From Yarrowia lipolytica (lineage: Eukaryota > Ascomycota > Dipodascomycetes > Dipodascales): 64,000 bases of DNA. The DNA lies in assembly GCF_001761485.1 (NCBI RefSeq), contig NC_090774.1, forward strand, positions 248,001-312,000, given 5' to 3'. Every line of letters starts with the position of its first letter. Positions within the stretch are counted from its first letter, which is position 1. Positions 22,801 to 31,923 of this stretch are shown piece by piece. Both the position numbers and the translations under genes were made by a program. A model generated the notes under the pieces. It searched no databases. It saw only the letters and a program-made list of their open reading frames with translations, and was not told the DNA's origin.

Positions 22801-23813
22801 TAGGAAGATCCTCCTGATACCGCTGGTCTCCATACATATCCGTCAAACTACTATACATACTGTAGGCTGCTGTACAAGTACATACAGAATATACTTGTGC
22901 TGTATTTGTGACATGTTCATGATAGTTATCGTTCTTATCCGAGCAATGCCCATTGAGCCGCCGTTCTCGCAGTCGCCATATTCACTCACCACCTCAGCTA
23001 GTGAAGTTCATAATATCTCCCCGTAACTTATTCGCCCGCTCTCCTCTTGATGTTACCGGGGCCACAGTATCTATGCTTCTGAGCTTGCAAGGTACCTGGT
23101 ATGTAGAGCAATCCCAAGGCCAGAGCGAGGGGGTCCTGGGTGTGACACTTCAGGCTCTCTTGTTTGGGGGTAACTGTATCTTTGACTACTTGTGGTTCCA
23201 CAACTCTCACTTCGCCGAGAACCGCCCTTGTTCAGGAAGAACCACCGGCATTCCCGAACGGAGATAACGGTCCACCTCAACAAAATAACGCCGTATCTAT
23301 TACGGTACCAGATGATCAGCAGATACACACAATCAGTACAATACCAGATTCTACAGCATGCGCTATTGGCAACTAGATGTTGCAGATCAGGATGGATATC
23401 AGGGTCCTCAGACTGGTCCTGAAGTTGATTGGTAGAAAGGCCCGTCATGTGGTCGGATCTCCCAACCTCTGTGTCTCTTTATTGGTCTCATAGGCCTCAC
23501 CATCATCAACCTCGTCATCAACCTCACCATAAACCTCAGTCCTGATGACACCCCGCACCCCAAGCTTCTAAGAAATATTTTGATACTGGTGTGTTTCCAC
23601 ATCAGTAAATCTGTCAAACTTTCAATAAATTGTACTTATACAATACAAGTACTTATTACACGAGTAATTTGTTAATCAATACGCTTAATGAATGAGACCA
23701 CATGTATGAGCTCCCCAAGGTATCATACCACACCACCGTACATACAGTACTCGCAGAATGTAGGGGTATGGGGTAATAATACTGTTCCTCATTATTTCGA
23801 ATTTTTAGAGTAT
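19803..23813. other. 4-kb gene-poor region left of the transposon
   Basis: No supported gene. Open frames are short, mostly lack ATG starts and show no recognisable motif. Content: the antiporter promoter (19803-20100); AT-rich DNA with scattered GTACTTGTAC and ACAGTA words (21170-21190, 21820-21835, 22850-22910, 23630-23650); and an imperfect 15-bp tandem run (CCTCACCATCATCAA and variants, about 23495-23540). No tRNA or 5S rRNA was recognised by eye. Confidence 0.5.
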
Positions 23814-23866
23814 TAGGCGTAGCCCAAGCACTTGATAATCCTCCCAAGCCCCAAGTGGCCTTATTT
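23814..23866 (+). repeat. Left terminal inverted repeat of the transposon
   Basis: 53 bases, an exact reverse complement of 26762-26814. Flanking bases differ on the two sides (AGTAT at left, TTCCG at right), which fixes the boundary. Confidence 0.92.
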
Positions 23867-24103
23867 CAGAGAGTCATGTATAGCCTAATCTTATTTCGGT
23901 GAAATTGAACATCTCGCGATAGTCATAGCTAATTAATTAAGTACGAAAACCCCCTTCATGACGTGGCCCAATTTTACAACGACGATAAATCACTCATTTT
24001 CCCCGTTTTTTGTGAGTATTGAGGCTTTGCAGCATCTGTACATGGGTAGTTGACAAAGAAAAACTCAAATTACTAAAAAACCACATTGGCCGAAACTCAA
24101 CAC

Positions 24104-24119
24104 GCCTAGCGCGCTAGGC
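24104..24119. repeat. 16-bp palindrome GCCTAGCGCGCTAGGC
   Basis: A perfect palindrome 15 bases past the transposase stop, inside the element. It could help end transcription or bind protein; no function is known. Confidence 0.6.
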
Positions 24120-24133
24120 TACAATGGAGGCAC

Positions 24134-26413
24134 TCAGTCGGACAGCATAAGAGAGTCAGAACTGGGACAGTTATCGTCTTGTGGCCCCGAGCTGGTGTCA
24201 GAGGTGGGACTGTCAGCAAATAGCGAGGGTGGGACCTTCGAAAAGGGACCGGCACGTCGTGTGGACCGCTGTCGTGTGGACTGCTGTCGTGTAGACTGCT
24301 GTCGTGTAGAGTCCTCCTGTGTGGGCTCCTCCTGTGTGGGCTCCTCCTGTGTGGGCTCCTCCCCCGTAGACCGTGCTGATCGCTCTCGCCTAGCGTTGCC
24401 GCGGTCTTCCCTGGCGCCAATGGCTGCGAAAACGTCCTGGCTCGAAATTACTTGATCAGGTGCGCTTCGGTTTACTCTGATTCTCTTCGTTTTGCTTCTG
24501 ACGATGTCGATTTCGTGCTGTCGCATAGTGGCATCCTCTTGCATGTGATACAAGTCACCCACCAGTCTATCGATCATCTCAACAAATGGCTTTAAGCCGT
24601 GAATGAGGAAATCTCGCATCGCGGGATGCGTGCTATGAGCCCATGTAAGAAGGGCGTTTCCACCTGTAGGTGGATTCTCCATGGGCGGGTACGTTTCTTT
24701 GCAGAAAATCTTCTCAATACAATCGTCGTGATGCCAGTGCGAGCTGGAAAAGTTGTGGAAAGCCTGTTGTGAGCCGAGTGTTTCGTCAGCGTCAACCTGG
24801 TTGGCGTTGTTTTGACGTTCCAATAGTTCCTCGTTCACAGCTGCTAAGAACTCGTAATCGCTGGCGTCCATGGCACCATCGTTGACAATAATGTCAGAGG
24901 CACTAACGTCAGAGTCACTAGAATCACTAGAGCCACTGCCGTCACTTTCAGACTCGCTGGTACACTTGTACGTTTCATCATGGGTGTCGTCATGAATGGA
25001 ATTTTCAAGCTCTTCCAGGCTTGGCTGCAATGGCATATCGGGGACAGCGGGAGTTGGTGTGTTGATCGGAAAGATTGCTCTAACCGTGTCTTGAGAGGTG
25101 TAATCTTGCCTCACAGCTCCGAGCGGCTCCTTGTTTCCATTCTCACGAATCAGCCTCGGATTGGAGCGAATTTTTTCGGGGTCGAGTGGCCACAGTCCGC
25201 TGGCTCTCCATCCAGACGCTATGTTGCTCTCGGTAAGAGCCTTCTCACGCACCTCGTTGATCACAGTCAAGAATACGTGCGGCCCTGCGTCAGTGAGGTT
25301 TCCCACCTTTCCCTCATTGCCAGCCAAGTCTTTGTACCAATGTTTCATGGAGCTGAACACACCCACATCAAGCGGCTGGGTAATGTGGCTGGTGTGGGGT
25401 GGTAAGAGAACCGTAGTGATGTTGTGCTCGATGCATTTCAGGAGAAACCTCTTCTGCGTGTGGCTGTGATGCCCATCCATATAGAGTATTCGACGAATAT
25501 GAGGGGCGTCGTTCCCATATTTGTCTTTCGGCATCGTGTCAGGAATAAAAACCTGCGTCAACCATTTCCAGGCAGTGTTGTTGTTCGTGAAGCCAGAATC
25601 TGAGAATTCGAACACCATGTCCTTGTAATCTTCCGCACGAGATCCCTTCGGAAACCATTGACCCTGCACGGTTTTTCCCTTGAAGATCACCAAGGCCCTC
25701 GTGCTTTTTCCAGTTGCCGAGACTGTTTCAATAACCGTTGTAGTTGCGCTTCTGCCAGTGACAGATTGAATGGCAGGTTCACCCCTGAGTCCAACCACTT
25801 GTCCGCCTCTTCCTTCTCCTTGTTGGAACCCAGTTTCGTCCATGTTCCAGCGGTTCTCTGGAAGGACCTCCTCCAGAGTCTGGGAGGTGATAGTTGTAAT
25901 GAATTCTTCGAGTTTATCGTGTGTCGTGCCATCGATTCTGGCTTGTTCCAAAGACACGGGCCGCTTGACTTCGAGAAGATTATGACGAGTAACGAAGTTG
26001 GAAGCCCAGTTCTTGCCCACGGTTTCAGTGTTGCCGTTCGCTTTGAGCAGGTAGTTGGCAATCTTTGAGATGTCCTTTAGCTTGACGGGTCTGGCAATGG
26101 AGTGTTGGAATTTAACGTGGTCCAACAGACCCCGCTCGTGAGCCTCTGACAATTTTTTATTGTTGCTATGAGCCCAATTCATTTTAAGCGCCAATTCCTT
26201 GTAGGAAATTCTCATCTTCTCGATCCAGTCGGGCTGTAGAGAACCATGTTGTTTCAGTAGACGGATCCTCCACGAGACGGTAGAATCAGGAACGTTCCAT
26301 TTTTTGCCTGCTGCTTTGTGAGTTGAGTTGGTCCTGATCACCTCCATGCAGGCTTTGTAGAGGCTCTCTGGTGGGTACTGCTTCCTCTTCCGCCTCTCTT
26401 GATTGTTGAGCAT
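24134..26413 (-). CDS. Transposase, Fot1/pogo (DDE_1) family
   Basis: 759 aa from the ATG at 26413, uninterrupted, no intron. Parts in order: a psq-type helix-turn-helix at the N-terminus (about 10-55, TVSWRIRLLKQHG); a CENP-B-type DNA-binding domain (about 75-150, LSEAHERGLLDHV through WASNFVTRHN); and a DDE_1 catalytic core with NMDETGF near 192, LYMDGHHSH near 312, and PLDVGVF about 35 residues later. It cuts and pastes at TA sites by family analogy. The C-terminal third is acidic and Ser/Asp-rich, followed by a pentapeptide repeat (TQEEP / STRQQ) made by a 15-bp tandem repeat. It fills most of the 3-kb element. Confidence 0.93.
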   Translation of the reverse strand: MLNNQERRKRKQYPPESLYKACMEVIRTNSTHKAAGKKWNVPDSTVSWRIRLLKQHGSLQPDWIEKMRISYKELALKMNWAHSNNKKLSEAHERGLLDHVKFQHSIARPVKLKDISKIANYLLKANGNTETVGKNWASNFVTRHNLLEVKRPVSLEQARIDGTTHDKLEEFITTITSQTLEEVLPENRWNMDETGFQQGEGRGGQVVGLRGEPAIQSVTGRSATTTVIETVSATGKSTRALVIFKGKTVQGQWFPKGSRAEDYKDMVFEFSDSGFTNNNTAWKWLTQVFIPDTMPKDKYGNDAPHIRRILYMDGHHSHTQKRFLLKCIEHNITTVLLPPHTSHITQPLDVGVFSSMKHWYKDLAGNEGKVGNLTDAGPHVFLTVINEVREKALTESNIASGWRASGLWPLDPEKIRSNPRLIRENGNKEPLGAVRQDYTSQDTVRAIFPINTPTPAVPDMPLQPSLEELENSIHDDTHDETYKCTSESESDGSGSSDSSDSDVSASDIIVNDGAMDASDYEFLAAVNEELLERQNNANQVDADETLGSQQAFHNFSSSHWHHDDCIEKIFCKETYPPMENPPTGGNALLTWAHSTHPAMRDFLIHGLKPFVEMIDRLVGDLYHMQEDATMRQHEIDIVRSKTKRIRVNRSAPDQVISSQDVFAAIGAREDRGNARRERSARSTGEEPTQEEPTQEEPTQEDSTRQQSTRQQSTRQRSTRRAGPFSKVPPSLFADSPTSDTSSGPQDDNCPSSDSLMLSD
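24258..24362 (-). repeat. Seven-unit 15-bp minisatellite in the transposase gene
   Basis: Seven in-frame 15-bp units (CGTGTGGACCGCTGT grading into TGTGTGGGCTCCTCC on the plus strand). They encode pentads TQEEP, TQEDS, TRQQS and similar. The 15-base period keeps the frame whatever the copy number. Confidence 0.85.
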
Positions 26414-26450
26414 CGCTGTTTCAGGTAAGGTGATCTGAGTGGATGTGAGT

Positions 26451-26471
26451 TGATAGCTACAGTAGCTATCA
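26451..26471. promoter_or_regulatory. 21-nt palindrome upstream of the transposase start
   Basis: TGATAGCTAC and GTAGCTATCA flank a single central A, 38 bases upstream of the transposase ATG. It could be an operator or a leader hairpin; the role is inferred from position and symmetry only. Confidence 0.4.
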
Positions 26472-26761
26472 GAACATAGCTATTGGAGATACGGGTTGGC
26501 ACAGTCACAATTGACGTGTCTTGGTCTATGGGTCATGTGCATGTATCTTTGGGGCCAACCTCTTTTGAACTAAACCTCCCCAGCACTTACTATACTACAA
26601 TAGACGTGATTGTTGCTATCCAACAGACGGAAAGAATCATGTTCTCCGTCCCCCTACAAAACCCCTACTCTAGACAGTCACTGTAAATTCAGCCAATCAA
26701 ATCGGCCACCCTGAGTCAAATAAAGTTTGGAGGTTGCTAATTTTGTGCATCAGAGACGCAC

Positions 26762-26814
26762 AAATAAGGCCACTTGGGGCTTGGGAGGATTATCAAGTGC
26801 TTGGGCTACGCCTA
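26762..26814 (-). repeat. Right terminal inverted repeat of the transposon
   Basis: 53 bases, an exact reverse complement of 23814-23866. It ends GGCTACGCC followed by the TA of the target site. Confidence 0.92.
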
Positions 26815-28725
26815 TTCCGTCACAAAATTTTACACTGACCTGGCCAATAGCGTGTATGGAAACCACTGATACTGAGACAAGTCACTGCAGTACGCAGGAG
26901 AACATGTCCCGGAAGGCTTGCACTTTTTGCACTAAATTCTAATATTATACAAGGATGAGTACAATACGTTGACAGTGCGGCTCAACACGTTTACTCTGAC
27001 CAACATACGTCATCATCCTCTTTGCAAAGACAGGAAGCTAAAAGTCCAACGTGCCATGAGTTTAACGGGTGAGTGGGATCGGCAATCGAACCTAGTAGCC
27101 GCTATCTTCCCCACAACGGGGCCTTCATCCGCTTCATTGAGCCCACTTGCCTTCAGGTGATTGTTCTAGTTGTGAGACCAAGAAGCAACAATTATCCTCT
27201 TACGTGCTCGGCTCGGCAGGTAAACTTCATGGCATAGATACGCGCTACAGTATGTACTTGTAGCCACTTGATGGAACTTGCTACAAATTCACAACCAAAA
27301 TAGTTGCATGAAGTTGCCTCTTTCATGTGGGGTTGAAACCGCGCAATTATGTGAGAGCTAGTAGAGCTAAGGGAAATGGAGCGGCAGAAACTCGGACGAA
27401 ATATTGCTCAGAAATACAGTACGTTATTCCTGAAGATTATTACCGACTCCCGATAAGTTCGGTATCTGGGTTATACTGCGCACAAAGTTTCTCTAGTGCG
27501 GCATGAGGGTGCTATCAAGAGGCTATGTGTGGTGCACTGTGTGCACTGTGACATCTGTTTTTATGTGAGCCTCGGGTTCCATCATGAGCTACAAGTAGCC
27601 ACTTGTACTGTACTGTAACAGAATTCCAGGTCTAACTAAATTTAAAATGAGACACCAAGCTTCAAAAACTTCGCTATTCTCGTAACTGTGACCCACCTGA
27701 GTGTCAGGACGTCCGCTTTCAGGGGATGCCTTGAAGCTAGAACATACTTACAAGTTGTCGTTTTGCGGAAACTCGATGAACTTACCTTTAGTCCAATAGC
27801 CGGTCTAGTTCAGTGTGCAATTAAGACATTATGTTTCGTCCATATTTCCGATCAGCCCCCAGCTTCTAAATGAGACGTAGCTCCAAGCCCCAATGACGAG
27901 GTCCAAAAACTGCACTGATTTGTACCAGAGACGAACACTAAAAGGCTTCTGCATGTGTCTTTGGTCATGTGGCCGCAAGTGTCTGACAAGATATTATGCG
28001 TGGATGGTCTGTAGAGAATAATGAGATCTCACGCAAAAGTACCGGATGTGGGGTAAGGGGAGTTTACCCCAACAGCTGCTCCAAAAAAATAATTCACTTG
28101 ACAGCCTCTCTCTTGGCGTTTTCGAGTTTCCTGATGGCTTGCCCATGGCAAATCATTGTAGATCATGTATGGTGCTCCAGATTGGGTCAGCAGGATGCAG
28201 CTCACATGCACACCTTTGTGCACTCTTTTAACTCCATGGCCTACTGCTGCACACCTGACAACTACAAGTAACTACTGACAGATAGCAATGTACATAAACG
28301 GTAGATGCACGTCGTGCGGTAGTCCGTAATGTTAGCTCAATTGACACCTCGGATATCCGTATTAATTAGCAGATCTTCTAATAATAATCCCACTCTTTTC
28401 GCCACTACACGACTCACCGCACAAACGGTTATCAAAAACAACGAAACAAGCTACATGCCACACAAAGCCCTACGATAAAGGACAAAACGATACGCTGCAC
28501 TCCAGTTTCGGGGAATAGACAGCTGAAAACGTTTTCCCAGTTATTAATACGTCACATATCCCAAGCACCAGGGGATCAAACCTCGCAGTACACTTCCTTC
28601 AGCATAGCACACCTGAAACCAACCTACATATCCATCGTCGGCAACGTCTCATCTGAAACAAAAGGGTATTCATTTTCTCCAGAGTGCAGAGTCCAAAACT
28701 CAATACACGATTATCCCCCAAGAAC
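26815..28725. other. Gene-poor region right of the transposon
   Basis: No supported coding region. It contains scattered CTACAAGTA and CTTGTA words (27255-27270, 27590-27615, 28260-28275). A GGTTCGATT match on the minus strand near 27090 lacks a tRNA fold. The last few hundred bases (CA-rich, 28400-28725) are the probable promoter and leader of the next gene. Confidence 0.5.
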
Positions 28726-28761
28726 ATGAAAGCCGTTCCTGCGCAAAATGGCTTCTTATAA
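28726..28761 (+). promoter_or_regulatory. Upstream ORF overlapping the start of the 539-aa gene
   Basis: An ATG at 28726 opens an 11-codon frame (MKAVPAQNGFL) that ends at TAA 28759-28761, past the ATG at 28748 and in another frame. If transcription starts upstream of 28726, scanning ribosomes would meet it first and translation of the main gene would be lowered. Confidence 0.5.
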
Positions 28762-30367
28762 ACCCTATCCAGGATCGGATTCCAGCAACCCTACGAGCTC
28801 TCCAGGTGAAGCCAACAATAACCACTACTCCACTCCGAGACTCTCATCACCAGCAGCAGCTGAGAGTAACAGACACACTTCAGTTTCGACCTTGCCCGCA
28901 ACCGCAGAGTGGGATCAGTTGCCGTATCCTTCCTTCAACAACTCAATACACCATAAGTCACAGAGATCTACATCGCCTCGTTCACCACGAAGTCCAATGT
29001 TGCCACCTCAAACAATCAGCAACCGGAGATTCTCTCCCAGGGAGTCTCCTGCCATCTCAAGGCAGCCATCCCAACGAACCAGAGCCAGATCATCCACCGT
29101 CACTTCTGATGATGGTCGTTCTGTGTTCATGTCTGAGTTCCGCAAGCATTCTGGATCAGGAGCGCGACCAGATATGAAAGGCTTGTATGCAGATCAAGTT
29201 GGATCTGAACAGGCTATTGCATCTGATGACGACTCTCTTGTTATCCCAGGGACCATGCCCAGATCCAATCCAATTCCCAGATCTGAGATCGAATCCGAAC
29301 CCATGGAGCGGACCTCATCATCGAAGAGGTCTTCCAAGATATTCACAAGAGGCCGAGTCTCCCCTGACGGCTCTATTGCTGGTGACGACTCCGAGTCTGG
29401 GTTCATGGCAAAGGTGTCCAAACTGTTGAAGACCAAAGAGAGCAAACAAGACCTCATCAATGACATTCTGGCAGATGAAGCGGCCAACGGAAACTCCCAA
29501 ATGTACGAGGAGCATTACCAACAAATGCAAGCAGGGACTCTGCCTGTTGAAACGCAACCCTCAGCCGTAGCGTTCTCACCACAATACCCACTTCCATACC
29601 ACTACCCCGAAACTGTGGCTCATATACAGATACCCCCAGCTGGAACTCAGCTCGACAAGTCTGCTGAGTATGACCTTATGATGCAACGACAACAAGAAGA
29701 GTTTGCAGCTGATTTGGAACCGGGTGATTCAAAGGTGCCCAAAAGGAAGTCCAATTCAAAGAAGAGCAGGAGTGCTTCGCCTTCCCTTCATGGCATTGGA
29801 ATTGATGGAATTGATGGCATGATGATGGTAGATGGCTCGATCGACCCTCTGACCGCGGGCCATTTTACACACAGCAAGCATCATCGTTCCAAGTCCAAGA
29901 CATCCAAAAAGTCACCGACAATGTCACCTGCGATGCTACCCACTAACCCACAATCCAAGACGGTGCCCTACCCGTCTCACCTTTCTCGAAACTCGAGTCC
30001 GCCCATTGACATCCTAGAGCTGTCTGCTTTGGATAAACCTTCAAGCAGCCGTCGCAAGATGAAGCGATCTAGTAAGAAGAGTCAAACCGACTATGGCAAG
30101 ATCATGCGCCACCTGTATAACTCGATCCCGTCTCTCGATGTCATTGTCAAAGTAGTCATGGAGCCTGTCGAAACTGCAAGAAAGTCTGAATATCCCAATT
30201 TGGCAATTGTTATTGCTGTGGTAGAGCTGCTAGTGTTTATTTGGTTGCTTTATCAGGCAATAATCATTGTTGAATTTGCATGTGCCGTTATTCGGTTCAT
30301 TTGTTATCCGGCCATCTACATCCTGAAGGCCATTGCGTCTCCATTTGCATCCATAAAGAGAGTCTGA
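28748..30367 (+). CDS. Serine-rich protein with hydrophobic C-terminal anchor, unknown function
   Basis: 539 aa; I do not recognise the family. The first 475 residues are polar and probably disordered: rich in Ser, Pro and Gln, with many Arg-Ser-Pro patches that look like phosphorylation sites (HKSQRSTSPRSPRSPMLPP) and a Lys-rich stretch (KSKTSKKSPT). Residues about 484-530 form one or two hydrophobic segments (LAIVIAVVELLVFIWLLYQA and a second stretch). The C-terminus is short and basic (ASIKRV). This layout suggests a tail-anchored or hairpin membrane protein with a long cytosolic domain. The ATG at 28748 is the first in frame; a short uORF overlaps it. The gene converges with the ANP1-like gene. 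Confidence 0.85.
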   Translation: MASYKPYPGSDSSNPTSSPGEANNNHYSTPRLSSPAAAESNRHTSVSTLPATAEWDQLPYPSFNNSIHHKSQRSTSPRSPRSPMLPPQTISNRRFSPRESPAISRQPSQRTRARSSTVTSDDGRSVFMSEFRKHSGSGARPDMKGLYADQVGSEQAIASDDDSLVIPGTMPRSNPIPRSEIESEPMERTSSSKRSSKIFTRGRVSPDGSIAGDDSESGFMAKVSKLLKTKESKQDLINDILADEAANGNSQMYEEHYQQMQAGTLPVETQPSAVAFSPQYPLPYHYPETVAHIQIPPAGTQLDKSAEYDLMMQRQQEEFAADLEPGDSKVPKRKSNSKKSRSASPSLHGIGIDGIDGMMMVDGSIDPLTAGHFTHSKHHRSKSKTSKKSPTMSPAMLPTNPQSKTVPYPSHLSRNSSPPIDILELSALDKPSSSRRKMKRSSKKSQTDYGKIMRHLYNSIPSLDVIVKVVMEPVETARKSEYPNLAIVIAVVELLVFIWLLYQAIIIVEFACAVIRFICYPAIYILKAIASPFASIKRV

Positions 30368-30567
30368 CTACAAGTAGGAGGAGTTCATAGAGTCTTAGAC
30401 AAACACAATATCAATGTTAGATTTTCCTACACCCGCTTGTATTAGCACCTACAATAAGGTTCGTATTCATCACTAAGATAGAACAGTTCGTCTATTAAAT
30501 ACATTCCCAACCTTTCTATATTAGTCTAATCAAGGCATAGTCATTCATGCCATTCAATGTCAATGTG

Positions 30568-31923
30568 TTAAGCCTCAAGTTCCTTGACTTCAGGAGCCTC
30601 ATTGACCTCAAGATCCTTGTTTTCGGTGGTTCCCTTCTCCTGCTTCTCCTTCTCCTTCTCTTCCTTTTCTCGTCGCATCATCTCCTTGAGATCATCTTCT
30701 GATGGTTCGTACATGTGCCAAACGGTGTAGTGAGGCAGCCCTCGTACAGTGAAGCCCATCTTCTTGCACATCTTTCCGAAAGCCTCGGTCTCAGCATGGT
30801 TCTCAAAAGTGAAACCGGTGAAGTGAGCACCTGACAGGAACACACGAGATCGGGCGAGAATGGAAACACCTCCAATACCGTCGAGATCAACCTGTTCATC
30901 AGGGTTACCGTCAGCGTTTCTGACGTATGCCAGATGGGGCCGGTACGTAGGGTACTCAGCGTAACCCTCCACGATGACCTCATCCTCGTCCAGTGTAGCA
31001 GCGAGATCAAGGGCAGGCTGGGACTCCTGCCACGAGTTCAGGTCGTAGGGCTGCTCACTTCCCAGCCAATCAGGCAGAGGTCTCCACACATTAGGAACAA
31101 TGACATCAACGTTATGCTTCATCAGATCCTCGATGATGGTGGGAGGTGAGGTCTCAATGTCGGCATCACGCCAGTAGACCCAGGAATGTGTGGGCTCCAG
31201 CAGAGAAGAGAGGAGCCAGTTTCGGGCCCGGCCCATGAGCTTCCTTCGAACACCTTGGACAGCAACGCCGTGTCTGTCAGAGAAGTCTGTACCGACAGCA
31301 GATCCAAAGTCACGGAACAGAAGGGTGATCTTGTTGAAAGGCATTTTGGGGTCGGCGTCGCTCTGGATCGAGTTGATCTCATCCTCCAGCACATTGACGG
31401 TATTGTCATCCGTGTCCGAGATGAGAAAAGCGAGATCAATTAGGTTGTGGTCATATGTGAGGTTTCGGAGATGCGAGGCCATGATAGGAACCACCTTTTC
31501 TACGTTTCGCAGGGGCATGCACACCAAAACGCGTTGGTTCAGGGGACTGTTTTTGCTCCAGTCACCGGCTGCGTCACGTAGATCGACAAAGCTGACCTCA
31601 CCAAGGGGCTTTCTGTGAGCCTCAGCAGGGCTCTGTGAGCTTATGGATCCCTGCTTTATCGAATCCGACACGTACTGCTTGTATCCCTGTACCGATTGAA
31701 GCACGTCGGAGTAGCTGACCTCGTGGTGCGAACCAAAAAGGAACACAATCAACGTCACAGCCACAAAAACAGCAGCTAGACGGAGCTTTGTGATTTGTGG
31801 GACCTGCAGGTTTGGTCGTGATAATGGCGACGGCTTTCTTGGCTTAAAATCGGTTCTGTAGTCGACTCCACCAGTCTTTTCGTACTTGGGCAGCTCGTTG
31901 GGCTTTTTGTCTCTCGAAATCAT
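30568..31923 (-). CDS. ANP1: Anp1-type alpha-1,6-mannosyltransferase subunit (mannan polymerase II, GT62)
   Basis: Golgi type II membrane glycosyltransferase that extends the mannan backbone of N-glycans. 451 aa: a short basic cytosolic tail, a membrane anchor at about 47-64, a stem, then the GT62 domain from about 110. Conserved parts include RRKLMGRARNWLL and the metal-binding DxD as WRDADIE (253-255). Others are NVWRPLPDWLG, VEGYAEYPTYRPHLAY, VDLDGIGGVS and ENHAETEAFGKM. WRDADIE and the NVWRPLP region fit Anp1 better than Mnn9. The tail is a charged Lys/Glu-rich run, which is unusual and may be flexible. Partners would be Mnn9, Mnn10, Mnn11 and Hoc1 by yeast analogy. Confidence 0.92.
   Translation of the reverse strand: MISRDKKPNELPKYEKTGGVDYRTDFKPRKPSPLSRPNLQVPQITKLRLAAVFVAVTLIVFLFGSHHEVSYSDVLQSVQGYKQYVSDSIKQGSISSQSPAEAHRKPLGEVSFVDLRDAAGDWSKNSPLNQRVLVCMPLRNVEKVVPIMASHLRNLTYDHNLIDLAFLISDTDDNTVNVLEDEINSIQSDADPKMPFNKITLLFRDFGSAVGTDFSDRHGVAVQGVRRKLMGRARNWLLSSLLEPTHSWVYWRDADIETSPPTIIEDLMKHNVDVIVPNVWRPLPDWLGSEQPYDLNSWQESQPALDLAATLDEDEVIVEGYAEYPTYRPHLAYVRNADGNPDEQVDLDGIGGVSILARSRVFLSGAHFTGFTFENHAETEAFGKMCKKMGFTVRGLPHYTVWHMYEPSEDDLKEMMRREKEEKEKEKQEKGTTENKDLEVNEAPEVKELEA

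Larger units (their letters stand above)
23814..26814 (-). mobile_element. Fot1/pogo-like DNA transposon, whole, with TA target duplication
   Basis: A 3001-bp element bounded by perfect 53-bp terminal inverted repeats (23814-23866 and 26762-26814). The repeats start TAGGCGTAGCCC; the outer TA on each side fits the TA target duplication of the Tc1/mariner-pogo superfamily, giving an element proper of 23816-26812. It contains one intact transposase gene on the minus strand. Identical ends and an open frame suggest a young, possibly active copy. It probably belongs with the elements named Fotyl in Yarrowia, but I could not compare sequences. Confidence 0.9.

Noticed and set aside
27060-27120. 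Possible tRNA on the minus strand (GGTTCGATT near 27090)
   Set aside because: The base after the loop is not C, the stem fails, and the A-box-like word is adjacent instead of 30-40 bases away.
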